From Tetraselmis striata (taxonomy: Eukaryota > Chlorophyta > Chlorodendrophyceae > Chlorodendrales > Chlorodendraceae), in NCBI GenBank assembly GCA_006384855.1, contig VCJN01001211.1, positions 152,645-216,644 on the forward strand: a stretch of 64,000 nt of DNA, read 5' to 3'. Made by a program: the position numbers and the translations under genes. The notes under the pieces are model-generated. The model ran no database searches. It saw only the letters and a list, made by a program, of their open reading frames with translations, and was not told the origin of the DNA. How positions within the stretch are numbered: the first letter of the stretch is position 1; every line of letters begins with the position of its first letter. Below are positions 22,978 to 42,640 of the stretch, piece by piece.

Positions 22978-23984
22978 CCATGCGCATGCCATCCATACGG
23001 CCCAGTGGCGAACTTCCGATGTTCGCGCGAGAACCATTCCGGCATCAGGGCATCTCCTCAAGCAGCGGCGCCCTGGCCATGCCCAACCAGCCTCGCAAGC
23101 GGGACTCCACGAGCCGCCTCCACCCGTCCTGACATATGGGGGACTGGCGATGCCGGGGTCATGCGCGAGCGGTACTGGGGGCGGATAGCCACCAAGTTGA
23201 AGCAGCCCCTTCCTTGGCATGCTTTTGCGCGGTTCACGACCTCATGGTCATCGTTGAGCACGCAGCAGGAGGGGCGGCAGCAAGGGCAGAAGGGGTTTAT
23301 AAGGATTACGTAGCTGCCCCCTTGGTTTCAGTCCAGCGCCCGGAGGATGTAATTATGTAGATGGATACACGAGCTGCTTAAAAGCGGTGGCGTGGCGCTC
23401 CACATCCCCCCCCCCCCCCACTTCCCCTCCGGCGAAAGACCCGCGAACAGAACTGTTCGGCAGTATACAAAAGTTGTGATCTACTTTGGTCTATCTTGGG
23501 CATGGACCAGGGGGTGGTGCGGATGCAGGGCTGGAATGGAGGGAGACGGCGCGCAGGTAGGGTAGCAGCGCTCACAATCCAGCCAAAGCCAGCTGCCTTG
23601 TCTCGAGGTCACGGGAGGTCAGTCAGCATGCGGGAGAGGCAGGAAGCTCTGTGGCGTGCCGGCATGCCGTCAGGGATGCCCCAAGAACACGTCATCTGCC
23701 GCGCATCGACTGAGGGGGCAAGAAGACGGCCTTGGTGCGGAGGGCGCCAAGTCTGTGTTCCGGCTTCAATCCGGCACACCGGCTGACGGGCTCCTTCCAG
23801 CTGACGGCTGCAGCGGTTGGCGCCGGCTGTCTGGCTCACAGCTCGCACAAAACAATGCATCCGCCTGGATCCAGCTTCATAAGGGCATCTGCGGCAGGGT
23901 GTGGCTTCCACCTGCGCGATGAGATGCGATTCCTTCACATGGACAACCGCGTGCGGCCAGTAGCATCCCAGGATGCGTGTGCGG
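22978..23984. other. Convergent intergenic region between the LRR and THUMPD3-like genes
   Basis: Both genes end toward this stretch. It should hold two 3' untranslated regions. I see no exon. A C homopolymer lies at 23407-23419. Confidence 0.45.
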
Positions 23985-25861
23985 TCAATCGGGCTTCAGG
24001 TGGAGCAGCACGACGTCAAAGCCGTTGCGCACGTGGTACGCCCGCACCAGCGACCACCGCGCCTCGTCGGAGCCGAGGTAGCGCCGCATGATGCCCTTCT
24101 CCAGCGTGAGCAGGAACATGTCGCCGCCGGGCTCGATCACGCGCCGCGCCTCGCGCAGGAACTTGGGGTACAGCGCGGTGTTGCCGACGTAGCCGCCGCA
24201 GCGCCGGCCCCAGGGCATGTCGGACACGATCTTGGTGACGGAGGCGTCGCGGAGCGGCAGCCGCGAGGCATCCGCGGTGAGGACGCCCGCGATGGCGCCT
24301 GCGAAGCGCACGTTCTGCCCCGCGCGCTCCGTCTCCTCCGGGTCCACGTCCGAGCCGAGCGCCAGGATGTGCGGGCAGTGCTGCTCCGCCTCGATGGGGA
24401 TGATGCCAGTGCCGCAGAAGAGGTCCAGCAGCACCTCGCCCGCCGCGGGTCGCGCCATGCGCGCCATGCAGTGCGCGACCTGCACCTGCAGCGAGGTGCG
24501 CCCGAAGGCGGCGCGGTTGCGGGCGTTGGAGGCCTCGGTGTCCGTGAGCGCCAAGCCGAGGCGCAGGCGGCGGCGGTAGAGCAGGCACAGCAGGTGCAGG
24601 CGGTAGTGCTTGAGGTCCACCTTCCAGCGCGTGGCCGCCCCCACCCCAAAGCCCAGCCACCCCGCCGCCTGCTGCGACGAGAAGCCATACTTCTTGTTGG
24701 CGCTGTCCGAGAAGTCGATAACCTTGTCGACCGTCACTCGGAAGGACAGCTCGCTGTCCGGCAGCGCCGCCGCATCGATGCCGCTCCAGCGCCTCCACTC
24801 CGCCACCGCCCCCTGCAGCGCCCCAGGCGCCATCGCCGCCAGCAGGTCCGTCGCAAACACGGCCTCCACGCCCTCCGTGGCGTCCGTCGCCGGCAGCTCA
24901 GCCTCCGCGAGCTCCAGGAACACCGCCTTGGCGGCCTTCAGCGGCGCGGCGCCGGCGGCAGCGCTGCCCCACCTGCGCAGCCCCGTGGACGTGCCGGCAC
25001 ACACATACAAGGGGCGCAGCGCGTTGAGGAGGAGCACAGGCACACACACATTGGGCGATGCTACAGAGCCCCGTGTCAGGTCTGTTGGCTATATACGAGC
25101 CATTACTGACAGCTACCAGCACTCCCGGGTGATAAGCTGCCTCCGTGTGGCACAGTCATAGCCCAAGCCACCACTTCCACCGAGAGAGGCATAGAGTAAT
25201 GGCCCGCTACAGTCCACACGCGTGATAAAATAAATAAGCAGTATTCATATGAATCATCTAGTATCATAACAGAAAGATTCCATGAAGTAAGGGGTAGAAA
25301 TTAGATAGAAGCCCTTACATCAGACTCGCCCATCCGGGTAGTGTTCAATCAGTTGTTCACGAGCCCGCTTATTTATGTTCAAGGGGCGGTGCTCTGAGCA
25401 TACATCAACAGGTACTCCCCCCATCCCTCCTCACCATTGCTGTGATAGCGACAGCTGCGTGCCACTGCATCGCTACCCCATGGCCCAAAATTCCCAGCTG
25501 CGTTTGGAACAGAGGGGAGGGGGCGGCGGTGAAAACCCCGAGGGGGGGGGGGGGGGGGGGGGCACCCGCTGTCGGCGTCGAAGCGCACGACGCCCGGGAA
25601 TGTGGTAGGCTTGACCGCCAGCAGCTCAGCGTCCAGGTCCATCGGCAGCTCGGCGCCAGCTACCCCTTCTGCGGTCTCCAGGCCCCGCCGCAGGCGGCGG
25701 CCGAGCTTGCGGTCCCCCTTCTTCACGCGCCAGTTAGTGGGCCACTGTGCCGCATGCTCGGCAGCCTCGCCCGCCGGAACGGCGGCGCTCGGCAGCCCCT
25801 CCCGGAGGTCCTCCAACGCCACCGCCTCCAGCCCAATCGGCACCGTGACGAAGAAGCGCAT
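23985..25861 (-). CDS. THUMP-domain tRNA guanine-N2 methyltransferase (THUMPD3/Trm14-like)
   Basis: Two exons: about 25861-25570 and about 25062-23985. The product is about 455 residues. Exon 1 (MRFFVTVPIGLEAVALEDL) and the start of exon 2 (VPVLLLNALRPLYV) form the THUMP RNA-binding region. The middle has FRVTVDKVIDF followed by SSQQAAGWLGFGV, as in THUMPD3. The Rossmann methyltransferase part has motif I, LLDLFCGTGIIPIEAE, the acidic ribose-binding SDVDPEE, and the catalytic motif IV, SDMPWGRR, in place of the (D/N)PP(Y/F) or DLPFG of relatives. Members make N2-methylguanosine in the tRNA acceptor stem, usually with a TRMT112 partner. Exon 1 is flanked by a G homopolymer in the intron (25542-25561) and the exact donor is unclear; a GC donor is possible. 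The SEC23 gene diverges from it with about 1.5 kb between start codons. Confidence 0.85.
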
Positions 25862-27378
25862 CGGTGCGATTCTTTCTTGCCAGCAGCGTATGTGGGCCCT
25901 TCCACTGAATGCGCGGCGAGTGTCAGTGAGTGTCCCCAGCTGCAGCTCTAATTGTGGGTCGGTTACAGGGATAGCGTCCAGAGAATGCTACTGGGAAGGA
26001 AGCTCTCATCGCTACCTGTACGAGTTGCCAGCACCTGCGAAAGGAGTCGGCGAGATATAATTACATGAGCTAGCAGCAGAAGGCGATATCGGAAATCACC
26101 AAAATAAAAGGCAAGCAGTCGGCGAGATATCAAGCTCGAAAACGGTGCTGCCGATCGGACTTGCAAGTCATCATACGATAGCGAGTAATAATTATTGATT
26201 GTAAGGGGTTATTGATCGATAGGAAGTAAGGATTATTGATTGTAGAGGTCGTGTATAACCGGGTAGTCTGAACCGGGTCGAGGACCACACCACAGCACTG
26301 TACGAGGTACTGTCCCAACATCCTGGTAAGGCCGGTAGTTTTACCGGTACATTTATTCGGACGGTGGCTATATCAAATGCCTCTGCGTCCCCGCCGCATG
26401 TACGAGGGTACCGGTAGGGCGGTACCAGGTACAGTACCAGTACCGGGTACCTGGTAAAGTACTAATACCGGATTCTGGCCTTTTTTGTAATTCACACCAG
26501 TACCAGGTACGGGTACCGGGTACTAGTACACAGTGCCTGGTACCCGCGCAGGGCCGCCATCATCACCGTAGTGCCAGATCGTCCGCCCGACGACGCGCGA
26601 CCACCGCGCATGCATCGTGATGGGTTTTGGTTTAAAATGGTTAAACTTTGTCACAGCCACACGTGACGGGCGGGTAAGAGTCCTGGCCAAGGCAAAATAC
26701 CACCGCGCATCGCCGCCCTCGGAATCCCCGCCAGAAGTAAGCTCTGCTCGCTACTGCGCTGTATGTCAGAGGGCAGAACACCCCGCCCCGCCGTCGACAG
26801 GAGGCGCCACACGCGCATCAGGCGTCAGCTGAGCCTTCCCACCAGCTGCGGCTTGGGGTCCTGCGGGGCGGCGGTCAGTGGGCTTTCTTCCGCAGCGGTC
26901 GGCCCGCTTTGACACCCGCTCGCGCACAGCCCCGACCGGCCAACGGGGCGGCCCGAGCCCGGCGCGCCGCTGGTAGCCAAGCGGCGGGAGATCTGGGCGG
27001 CTACCTTGGTGCAAGCGCCGCGCGCGTGCCCTCGCCTCTGCTCCTCCTTCATTACGTACGGCCAACGGCCTAGATCCGCCCTCCTTGCCCCGCACTGCGA
27101 AGCGGCCATGGGCCGAGGCTGTGGCCGGGCAGCAGAAGCCACAGGGGTTGCCACAGGTTGCCATGAGTGCGTGCACGTGCGCGGCACCACATGGGTTGCC
27201 ATCCCGCGCTCTGCACGAGCCAGTCCTTATGGACTTCCTGGGCTGCTGGCATTCGCGGCGGTGGGCTTCTGCCTGACAGTGGGCGGGGCTGGGCCCGAGC
27301 GGGAGCACAGCAGGGAGGGATGACGATGGCTTGCTGGTGGGTTTGCAGGAGCGCCCCTCGCCCCCGCCCCGGGGCATC
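25862..27378. other. Divergent intergenic region between THUMPD3-like and SEC23 genes
   Basis: Should contain both promoters, but I see no clear TATA box or other site. The block 26325-26545 is packed with GGTACC/GTACCGG strings, a degenerate low-complexity repeat also seen near 44.2, 47.3 and 49.55 kb. Open frames between 26766 and 27534 on the minus strand are GC-driven and have no recognisable domain. Confidence 0.45.
26325..26545. repeat. GGTACC-rich degenerate simple repeat
   Basis: Over a dozen GGTAC or GTACC words occur in about 220 bp, with irregular spacing and no fixed period. Confidence 0.7.
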
Positions 27379-34799
<7,421 letters not shown>

Positions 34800-36725
34800 C
34801 GCCCCCCCCCCCCCCCCTCCCCCTTCCCGCCCTCATTATCCCGTTTGAAGCGACACCCGGCCGAGCACCAGTCCGGCAGCAAGGCAGAGGCGTGCAGCCT
34901 ACTCTCTGCTGCTGTAAGAGACGATGTGCCGAGCAAAGCCAGTGGGGCGCTGTCAGCCCCCCTCCCCCCCCTAATGGCCAGCCCATTGCCTCAAGTTTAG
35001 GGTTCTGGGTTCTTGTTTAGGGTTTTATGGTCTAAAACCTAAAAACCCTAAGCCCAGAAAGGGCTCTGATATCTGAGAGTTTCTTCCAGCTTTAGCCCCA
35101 GCACCGGCCTCCCACCCACAGATGCCAGCTGTCTCACGGCCCGGCTGCACGAACCCGCGTAGGGTCGGCTGTGCCCTCTGCAGGCCAGGTCCCTAAAAGG
35201 TGCCAAAGAGAGAGAGAGAGAGAGTGGTGTGTCCCCTCCCTTGCCCCCTACCTCGCTCCCCGGCCCTCCGGGTGGCGGTGCAGGGCGGCGTGTTTTCCTC
35301 GCCGAGTCGCCCTCGAGATTCATCCCGGCGCTTTTCTTGTCAGGCTCGTATTGAGAGCTGTTATAGGGGAGAGTGTTGCGTGTGCCAATCGTAGGCGGCA
35401 GGTGGTCCGGCGAGCATCCGTCTGCGATATCACCCCGACCGCCTGGCAGCTGTGCGGCCGTGGTGACCAACTGACCGGTCTATCAGGATGGAAGTTTGGC
35501 AATTATAAAAAGAATAGACCTAGAGCAGAAAATGTGCTGATAGTTTGGATTGTTTTGAAAGGAAACTGACGGATGCATCTCAGTCGTATTGCGGATTGAT
35601 CTCAGAAAGCACTAAGTACGTTGTTTGAGTTTGTATTGCCCATTGATTCAGGAGAGGTTCACGCGCATATCGTTTGACATGAGATAGCGATACAGGAAGG
35701 CGGGCCGGTGCACAACGATGAGACAACGTTCATCATTCTGGCAGCGCATGGCGCGCTATACTATCACGCGTCAGGTACTGGTGAGGATCACCTAGCGCGT
35801 CTGGTAGTAAGGATATCATGGCAGACACGGAACGGTAACGTAATTCTAAGTACTATCCCGTCCGAGCAGTCCATTCCGATAGGGACTTTCAGCAATAATA
35901 CATAAGAAGAGGGTAGAATAGTACCAGAATATAATAGAAATAGGGAAAGCGCTGAAAGGGTGGCAAAACATACCCAGGCACTGCCGTTTAAATTTTTGCC
36001 ACGCACGCGCCAGTAAATACATACGTACCTTCACCCCCCCCCCCCCCCCTGCCCCCCAACACACACACACACACACACACGCACTCGTGCGCATGTAGCT
36101 CTGCATGACGCATTGCATGACAGTGCGACAAATGAATGAATGCCCTGGCCTTATTTGCGACATGCGCTTAAGTGTGCTGTATTGGGGCGGCAATGAAAGG
36201 ACGCCTCCGCCGCAGAAAACGGTAAATCTCCCCGGCAGGTAAACGCTAACTTCCTGTTAGGGTTTTTGAGGATCTAGGAAGAGGTCTGGACGTGTGTTCG
36301 AAGTTGTGTACCGCCTCGAAAGTGATCTGGCATAGGCGGTGCCGCACGCCGCGGCTTTATTTTCTGCGCTTGCTGCAACCCGTATCCGCCCGTTCTGTGC
36401 CACATCCCGCCACGACCGGCCTCGAAGATTAAGCCCCCCCCACTCGCGATTGAATACCCAGCCACAAGTTGCTTGAAATCTCTTTCAACATCATCTGGAT
36501 GCAGATTGGGGAGGGGGGGGGGGGAGGGGGAGCGGGGGGGAGGCGGAGGGGGCTTAAGCAGCCCGCTCTGTGTGTGTGTGTGTTGCTGCCTGCCGGACGA
36601 CGCCAAAAAGATCTTCCTTTCTTCTTCGTTTTCTTTCCTTTCTTTACGATCGACCTCCTTTTCATAGGGTGGGATGCACGTTGAGGTGGCAAACGTCCCG
36701 CCCACACGCGCCACTGCTGTCTCGT
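34800..36725. other. Convergent intergenic region between SEC23 and the dioxygenase gene
   Basis: Begins with a C run right after the SEC23 stop. A few TTTAGGG-like words occur at 34995-35055 without forming a tandem array. C run and (CA)n at 36037-36080. No exon is supported. Confidence 0.45.
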
Positions 36726-38872
36726 TTACCGGCGGAGCTCGAGGTGGCCCTCCGTGCGGGAGGGCGGCGGCCAGCGGGTGCCGGCACCGCGCTGCCCTCC
36801 CGGCGCCCCTGCCGGCGCGGGGCATTGCCGGAGGAAGCGGTGCGCGGGGCTGCTCGAGAACGCGGCGCTGCGCATCCAGATGACGAGGTTGTGGCGCTCG
36901 CCGGAGGACAGGGGGTGCGCGCCGTGGAAGTGCTGCCCCGCGTGCATCACCGCCATCCCCCGGCTGTGGGCCACCTTGGTGTGCTCCTGGGCGAGGCAGC
37001 AGCCGGCGGCATCAGGGCTCCAGAACCAGAGGCTCCAGAACCGGACGCTTGCCCAGCGTTGGTCGGTGCAGCCCCGTCACGGTGCGAGTGGGCGGCGGAG
37101 GCCACGACAAGGTGGCGGCATGCGCACCCGAGTGACACCGCCTCGGAGCACGAGCGAACCAGGACGTCCGGGGCCCGATTGCGTGGTTCGTGGCGTTAAG
37201 ACCCTAAAACACTAACACTATGACGACGCCGCCACATCTCGCGGCGTTGGGGAGTGCGTCGTCAATGTATTATCGCGCCTTTATTTCAGTTTCTTCGTGA
37301 TAAAAGTAAAAGTAAAAGTAAAAGTAAAAGCTTCGGGACATCGGCCGAAGCCGCCCCAGCACTTGACCTCTTGCGCCAACTGCAGTCGTAGGTCGGGCAT
37401 AGGCGCATAGCCCACTGCCTCATTCGAACCACGAAGGGCTAATGCATCAACCGGGCTGACCCGGGACACGGGCCCGGTCGATACCGCCCTCGTTGGGAGA
37501 ACCAGGAACCGAACCTGCGGACCTCTTGTCAAAGAGACCACCGCTCGACCGAGGGGACACGGAATGTACCAACATGACTGATGTTGCCATGGAGGGCTAG
37601 TGATGCATCAATCGGGTAAACCCGGGACACGGGCCGGTACAACATTGCCCTGAACTGACAGAGCCGGCTATCGAACCTGGGACCTCCTGAGTAGGAGACC
37701 ACCGCTCTTCCGAGCGGACAGACAACGAGGCTTGTAAGTGACGCATAAGGATTCTTCGTGATGCACAAGGATTAGAAGGAAACGGGGAATGGGGGCGAGC
37801 GCCAAGTGTATGTGGGCATGTAGTCATGTGCGCGCAAAGCTTTGTGAGCATCGGCGCATGTGTGCGTGGCTGGGGGGGGGGGGGGGGGGGCGTGGGGGGT
37901 TGTGGGGGGTCGTTGGTATCCCACATTGTCGTGCAGGATGGAGTCCCGCTGGCCTTCGAAATACACCTCCCCGCCGGTGAAAAGCCCGCCCAGATTGGCG
38001 TTGACGGTCACCTCGGACTGGGGAACAGGCAACAGGGGGTCAGGGGGAGGGGGGTCGCATGTCTCAGCACATACAGCGCCGCGAACGGGCAGGAGTGGTC
38101 CGCGGGCGGCACTTGCATTGCAGCTCCGTTGACGGTCGAGCCCTGCTGAGCTGCTGGTGGGGTGGCTAGCGCAGGGAGCTCACCAGATCCATGTGCCGGC
38201 TGAGGTCGCGGTCCCCGGCCATGGAGTACGATATGGTGAACGCGTGCGTCGAGTCGATGGTGGCGCCGCCCCAGTCCGGGAAGTACAGGGCGGCCAGCGG
38301 CGTCAGCACCGCCGTCACCAGCGGCATCAGGTCCAGCCCCAGCTCGTCCACGACAAAGCCGTAGTTGTTCATCGTGTTGGGGCGGGTGAACGTGTCGTTG
38401 CTGCCGGCGCCCTGCGCCACCAACAGGGCGCCCCCAGCGCTCAGTCATGGCAGCACGGGTGCGCCACCCCAAAGAGGAAGCCGTCCGGTGGGCATGCGCA
38501 CCATCTGCCATGCCACGGCGTGCTTCACCTCCTCCACCATCAACCTGAGCACACACACCAAGAGGTCCCCACTTATCAGCCCCTCCTCCCGCCCTAATAG
38601 AAACACATGCGCTCCACCGCGCCTTCCCCTTTCGACCACCGAGTTTGCCAAGTCGACCAGGGGACACCACCGCGCTGCCCCACGTGCCTGCAGAACTCGT
38701 CAGAGAAGAGCTGAAACATGAACACGCCGCCATGGATGCCGTCGCTCCGGGACGCAGGCTCCCCGCGCATGTGCTTGCCGGCGGTGACAGAGGGCTCCAC
38801 CGCGCGCATCAGTGCGTGAAGCTGCCTGGGGTCTCCGCTTTGAACGGCCCTCCATAGCTCCGGGTCGGCCAT
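36726..38872 (-). CDS. 2-oxoglutarate/Fe(II)-dependent dioxygenase (prolyl/lysyl hydroxylase-like)
   Basis: Five exons join in frame to 269 residues: 38872-38688, 38544-38502, 38411-38184, 38017-37925, 36986-36726. The enzyme should use O2, 2-oxoglutarate and Fe(II) to hydroxylate a substrate, probably protein side chains. Visible features are a N-terminal [14 protein letters not shown], then [38 protein letters not shown], the metal-binding HMD (first His and Asp), [18 protein letters not shown], and the second His plus 2-oxoglutarate Arg in [19 protein letters not shown], ending LVIWMRS. All three metal ligands and the Arg are present. The ATG at 38872 directly follows a CAG, so that point could instead be a splice acceptor of an upstream exon. 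Intron 1 appears to use a GC donor (TGCAG/GCACGT). Intron 4 contains the dimeric SINE (37302-37751). Confidence 0.82.
37302..37751 (-). mobile_element. Dimeric tRNA-derived SINE
   Basis: Read on the minus strand, it has two successive tRNA-like heads. Each has GAGCGGTGGTCTC or similar (box A region) followed by a GGTTCGRTNCC-like box B, then a CCCGGTTGATGCATTAG-like linker. One shared 3' part follows, containing GGGGCGGCTTCGGCCGATGT, and a (TTTTAC)n tail. The whole unit is flanked by the 11-bp direct repeat TTCTTCGTGAT (37291-37301 and 37752-37762), so it inserted as one dimer. It lies in the last intron of the dioxygenase gene, opposite in sense to the window but in the same sense as that gene. 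Confidence 0.85.
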
Positions 38873-39025
38873 CTGCCACCGGCCGTGGTTACGGGTGAGA
38901 CAGCTGGCCGACACGGAAGGAACCGCACATTACTTATATGTGTGTGTGTGTGTATATATATATGCATATATAAGCACCAAACATGTATATAAACACACAC
39001 ACACACATGTATATGTTTGTATACG

Positions 39026-39091
<66 letters not shown>

Positions 39092-40194
39092 CGCCGCACG
39101 TTACCTCTCCATGGTAGAGATGGTGCGGTTTTGCGTGGGTGCTCGTGACTGGGAGCGCGCGGTGGGGCAGCTTGAGATGCGTTAATGCGTTCCGCTTCTG
39201 CCAGCAGTGGCCGGGGGGGTCGGTAACCTGGGCCGGGCGCATGGCGCGCAGCTGAGGGTGCAGCGGGGGGTAGCGGGACGCCGTCTCCGTGCGCTCCCTC
39301 CGGAGTCGCCTCTGTTCCTGGAGAGCGCACGTGCGAGGGGCGCCGCGCGAGTCAAGCCGCTGCATAGAGGTTGCAATCACGGGCTTGGAGTGCCGGATGC
39401 CGAGGACTACCAAGTCCCTCCGCTGAGGGGGTGGCCATGACGGTGGCGGAGGCGACGCGCGCACTGCCTGCTGTATCAAAAGCAGCGCACTCGCCTGTTG
39501 GAGGGATGTGTCGCGGCGCGTGGCTTCGGCTCCCAGCAGTGCCATGGCGTCCCTGGCCGCAGCGCCTTCGGGACCTGGTGCGAGCGCATGACACGCCATT
39601 GCCGTCCTTATTGGTCGCAACACCGTGACGGCAAATGAGGCGCGGCCGCTGTTGGTCTCGTCCCGGCAGAGGCGGTGTTACCGCCGTGACGGCGGTGGAT
39701 CATCCGGAACTGAGCAACTCGGAATATACACATTGATTCTTCCGAGTGCGTGCTGATGCATGCCGGACTGCTGCAGCTGTACATAGGGAGCGTGCGCTCG
39801 CGAAAAACAACCCCCGACACGAGTCGATGCAGACCCGGTGGACAGCGATAGTTTTGCGACATGCGGTCCGGGGCCGAGTTGCTGAGCCCCCTCTCAAGTT
39901 TGATCGCTGGGCAAACGTGAAAACGGGTACCTGCTGGGTTGTGACAATGAAATGCCGCGGCGCGGTTGTGCGTGTGGCGGTTTTGGCGCCATGGGGAATG
40001 CTGCGGATGGCGGAGCCCCACCTGGCGGCAAGACCCACACATGGACGGCTGCGCTCACCGCCAGTCGCTTCCTGCTCCCATCCAGCACGCTCACAATCAC
40101 CTGGGCATCGAGCATCATTGGCCGGGGCGGCGGCGACATCGCAGACATCCATCAGCCACCAGCAGCATCCGTCCGCGTGGCAACATCAGTCATC
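38873..40194. other. Upstream region of the dioxygenase gene; no gene resolved
   Basis: A TA microsatellite occupies 39027-39091. Minus-strand frames between 39100 and 39620 and between 39890 and 40150 stay open and could hold extra exons of the dioxygenase or of another gene, but I recognise no domain. Confidence 0.35.
39027..39091. repeat. TA microsatellite
   Basis: Nearly pure (TA)n of about 65 bp. Confidence 0.95.
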
Positions 40195-40440
40195 TAGGTA
40201 CATTCTGTGTCCCCTCGGTCCAGAGGTGGCGGTCTCTTGGACAAGAGGTCCCCAGGTTCGAATCCTGGTTCTCCCACTCAGGGCAATAACGAACGGACCG
40301 GTGTCTCCCGGGTTTACCTGGTTCATGCATTAGTCCTCTGGGGCTCGAATGAGGCAATGCCCTAAGGGCTATATGGCGCACGAGGTCAAATGCTGGGGCG
40401 GCTTCGGCCGATGACACGGGGCAAACTTCACTCCATTTTT
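40195..40440 (+). mobile_element. tRNA-derived SINE, monomer
   Basis: Head GGTCCAGAGGTGG..., box B GGTTCGAATCC at 40255-40265, linker GGTTCATGCATTAG, then GGGGCGGCTTCGGCCGATG and a T-rich tail. The 10-bp string ATCAGTCATC lies on both sides (40185-40194 and 40441-40450). However, a similar string also sits in the linker of the dimer at 37.6 kb, so the left copy may belong to the element rather than be a target duplication. Confidence 0.75.
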
Positions 40441-40496
40441 ATCAGTCATCGGAACGCGGCGGCGCCGCACCTCATGGGCGCCGGGAGGGAGGTCTG

Positions 40497-41324
40497 TCAG
40501 CTCAAATTTGACGCGATGCACAGCACCGCCGGATGAAGCATCATCCCGTGTGCTTGTGACCAGCGTTGCTTGCTGGTCGCACTTGTGGCTGGCGCTCCAT
40601 GCCCGGCTGCTGCTGCCTGTGTCGGCCCCCGTGGCGTCCTCACTTTGGGTGACTGGCGGCGCACCGATGGACAGGCGTGAGTGTGAGAACCATGGCCGTG
40701 GTGTCTATGTTGACGTTTGCCTTTCACAGCATGGGGTGTCGCTGCACGCTTGGGGCAGGGGCACACACGGCATGCGGTAAAGAAGCGGTTCTGATGAGGC
40801 GTCGGAAACACATCAAAGTGCCACACGGTGATCTCGCTGCTCCGTATCCCCACCTCCAGGCCCAGCTCGGAGAGGCTGCAGCGCAGGTACACCAGTCGGC
40901 GGCATGTCATGAGCGGCAGTGCGGTAAGACTGTGGCGCCATGCCGTCAATTGCGGTGGAAAGTGGTGTCGCTTAAGATAAAATGGCAGCCGCGGCAATTG
41001 AAGGATGAAGCTCCAATCAATCATCAAAGCAGCGTACCGAAGGCCGCGCTCATGATGGCGCGGCAGGCGCATGTCAAGGAGGAGGGGCTGGGACGCGGTG
41101 GCCGGCCGGCTCCTGCCTTCCCATGCCCTGGTGCCGGCGCCGCTGTCGCCTCGTGTCGTGGCATTCACCACCATGCAGTTCGTGGTAGGAGTGATGGCGA
41201 TACCTGTGACGGCCATCCGCGCGGCCTTGAGACCAAAGGCGGAGCAGATGATGCAGTGCGCTGAGCAGCCACCAATGGGAACACTAATCATGTGGAAAGA
41301 GCTGCCCCGCGACGGCAGATGCAT
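40497..41324 (-). other. 275-codon open frame, function unknown
   Basis: The minus-strand frame contains tryptophan- and leucine-rich stretches (MIDWSFILQLPRLPFYL, ITVWHFDVF) and histidine-rich segments. I recognise no family, and the plus strand is also open for 195 codons over the same place. It may be an exon, a decayed element or chance. Confidence 0.2.
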
Positions 41325-42189
41325 TACGTCAGAGGGCCATCACATTCTGCCTGTGGGTCGCGGCATTGGCGCATTGCGAGCTGTACGCATTTATAGCAGT
41401 TAGATGTGTGTCTCAGTTGAAGGGAAGATACACTGAAACGCACCGACACTTTATGAGGACATTAGGCACTTTGAAACACTGCGAAAATAATACGGCTCCG
41501 TAGGTGAGCGAGAACGTTTATTATTAATCATATACTGCCTCGTTGTTAGTTGAGTTTTAGCCATCAAGGCCCGCAGCAGCAGCACGGCTTGTGTGAGGCC
41601 TAACCCCGGCCTTTATCGACGCCATCTCGGCTCGCTGTCCAGTCGACGCCGGGGTGTTTCTCGCCACTGGCGTGCCGAATGCACACGCCCACAATAGGAT
41701 GACGAGCAAAAGGGCCGGCCGCCACCGACGACAGAGCTGGTGGTGCGTTCCGGAAGGCAGTTGCATGCCTCGCGGACTGAGCATGCTGTCGGGGATATGC
41801 GGCTCGCCCTGCGCACGGACGACACGAGAATCGGCTCAGCGACAAAGATGCGTATATCTCGCTCTCTGTCTCGGCAGTTGACGGTAGGCGATCCTTGAGA
41901 TCAAAACCTCGACGACTATATGTCGCTGCGTGTCCTGTAGCGGGACGAAAGTATCCAAGGAGGCGGCAGCACAGGGGGGGGGGGGGGGGGGGGAGGCTCT
42001 GCCCCAACTGCACGCAGGAAAGGACACGCCTATGCAGATATCGCTGTCATTGAGAGGTTACTGAAGGATTGAGTGTCACAGCCGCGGCGCTCTACCTCCA
42101 CATAGCTAGGTCACGCCAGAGGCGTGGCTGACCAGGCGGAGTGACGGCGAGTGCTGTCCTCATATAAAAGGCTTATAATCAGGGACGCC
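41325..42189. other. Non-coding stretch, nothing recognised
   Basis: A G homopolymer at 41976-41993; no supported exon or known repeat. Confidence 0.4.
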
Positions 42190-42640
42190 CTCAGCACCCT
42201 TACGGCTCGCTACTCATCGTATCAGTAGAAGTAGCGTACTCAATCAGCAGGGACAGTAGTGGCAATACTCCGCCCCCCTGCTGCGCTGTTGGGGACACGT
42301 GTCTAATACTGTACAGCACTGCAGGTGTCCCTGCCAGCGCTCGGTGTTTTGAGGTCTGTACAGGTACTACTCAGTCGCTACCTGTACTGCTCGTACGTAA
42401 TGTTGTACAATAGATGCATTGGCCCTGCGCTAGCTTGGTTTCCGGCTCATTAAAAGTAAAGTGAAGTTCGCCCCGGGACATCGGCCGAAGCCGCCCCAGC
42501 ACTCGACCTCTTGCGCCAACCGCAGTCGTAGGTCTAGTTCTGACATAGTATTATACACTATATCTTTTGCTGGCACATTTCGCAATTGTCTTTACTCCTG
42601 CTTTTAGTGCGCATATGTTATCGCACTCATGTAAAAAATG
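42190..42640 (+). repeat. Inverted partner of the repeat at about 47540-47960, interrupted by a SINE tail
   Basis: Compared with the reverse complement of 47540-47960, the two share CCCCCCTGCTGCGCTG, GGGGACAC.TGTCTAATA and CACTGCAGGTGTCCCTGCCA in order, then the CTTTTGCTGGCA...TTTTAGTGCGCATATGTTA motif. The SINE fragment at 42452-42535 sits between these blocks and is absent from the 47-kb copy. Confidence 0.7.
42452..42535 (-). mobile_element. tRNA-derived SINE, 3' fragment
   Basis: Contains the shared 3' part (CATCGGCCGAAGCCGCCCCA on the plus strand) and the AAAAGTAAAGT tail, but lacks the tRNA-like head. Confidence 0.75.

Noticed and set aside
21073-23220. Long minus-strand and alternative-frame ORFs over the LRR gene (up to 325 codons)
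   Set aside because: They are shadows of the GC-rich LRR coding frame; only the 21184-22977 frame shows a protein family pattern.
25040-25570. GC donor for the THUMPD3-like intron
   Set aside because: Possible by phase, but alternative acceptors keep the frame open too, so it is not decisive.
34995-35055. Interstitial telomere repeat (TTTAGGG-like words, also near 34250)
   Set aside because: Only a few separated, imperfect words; no tandem array.
40215-40290. tRNA gene (A and B boxes present)
   Set aside because: The box-containing sequence is the head of a repeated SINE; no pairing acceptor stem or anticodon arm was apparent.
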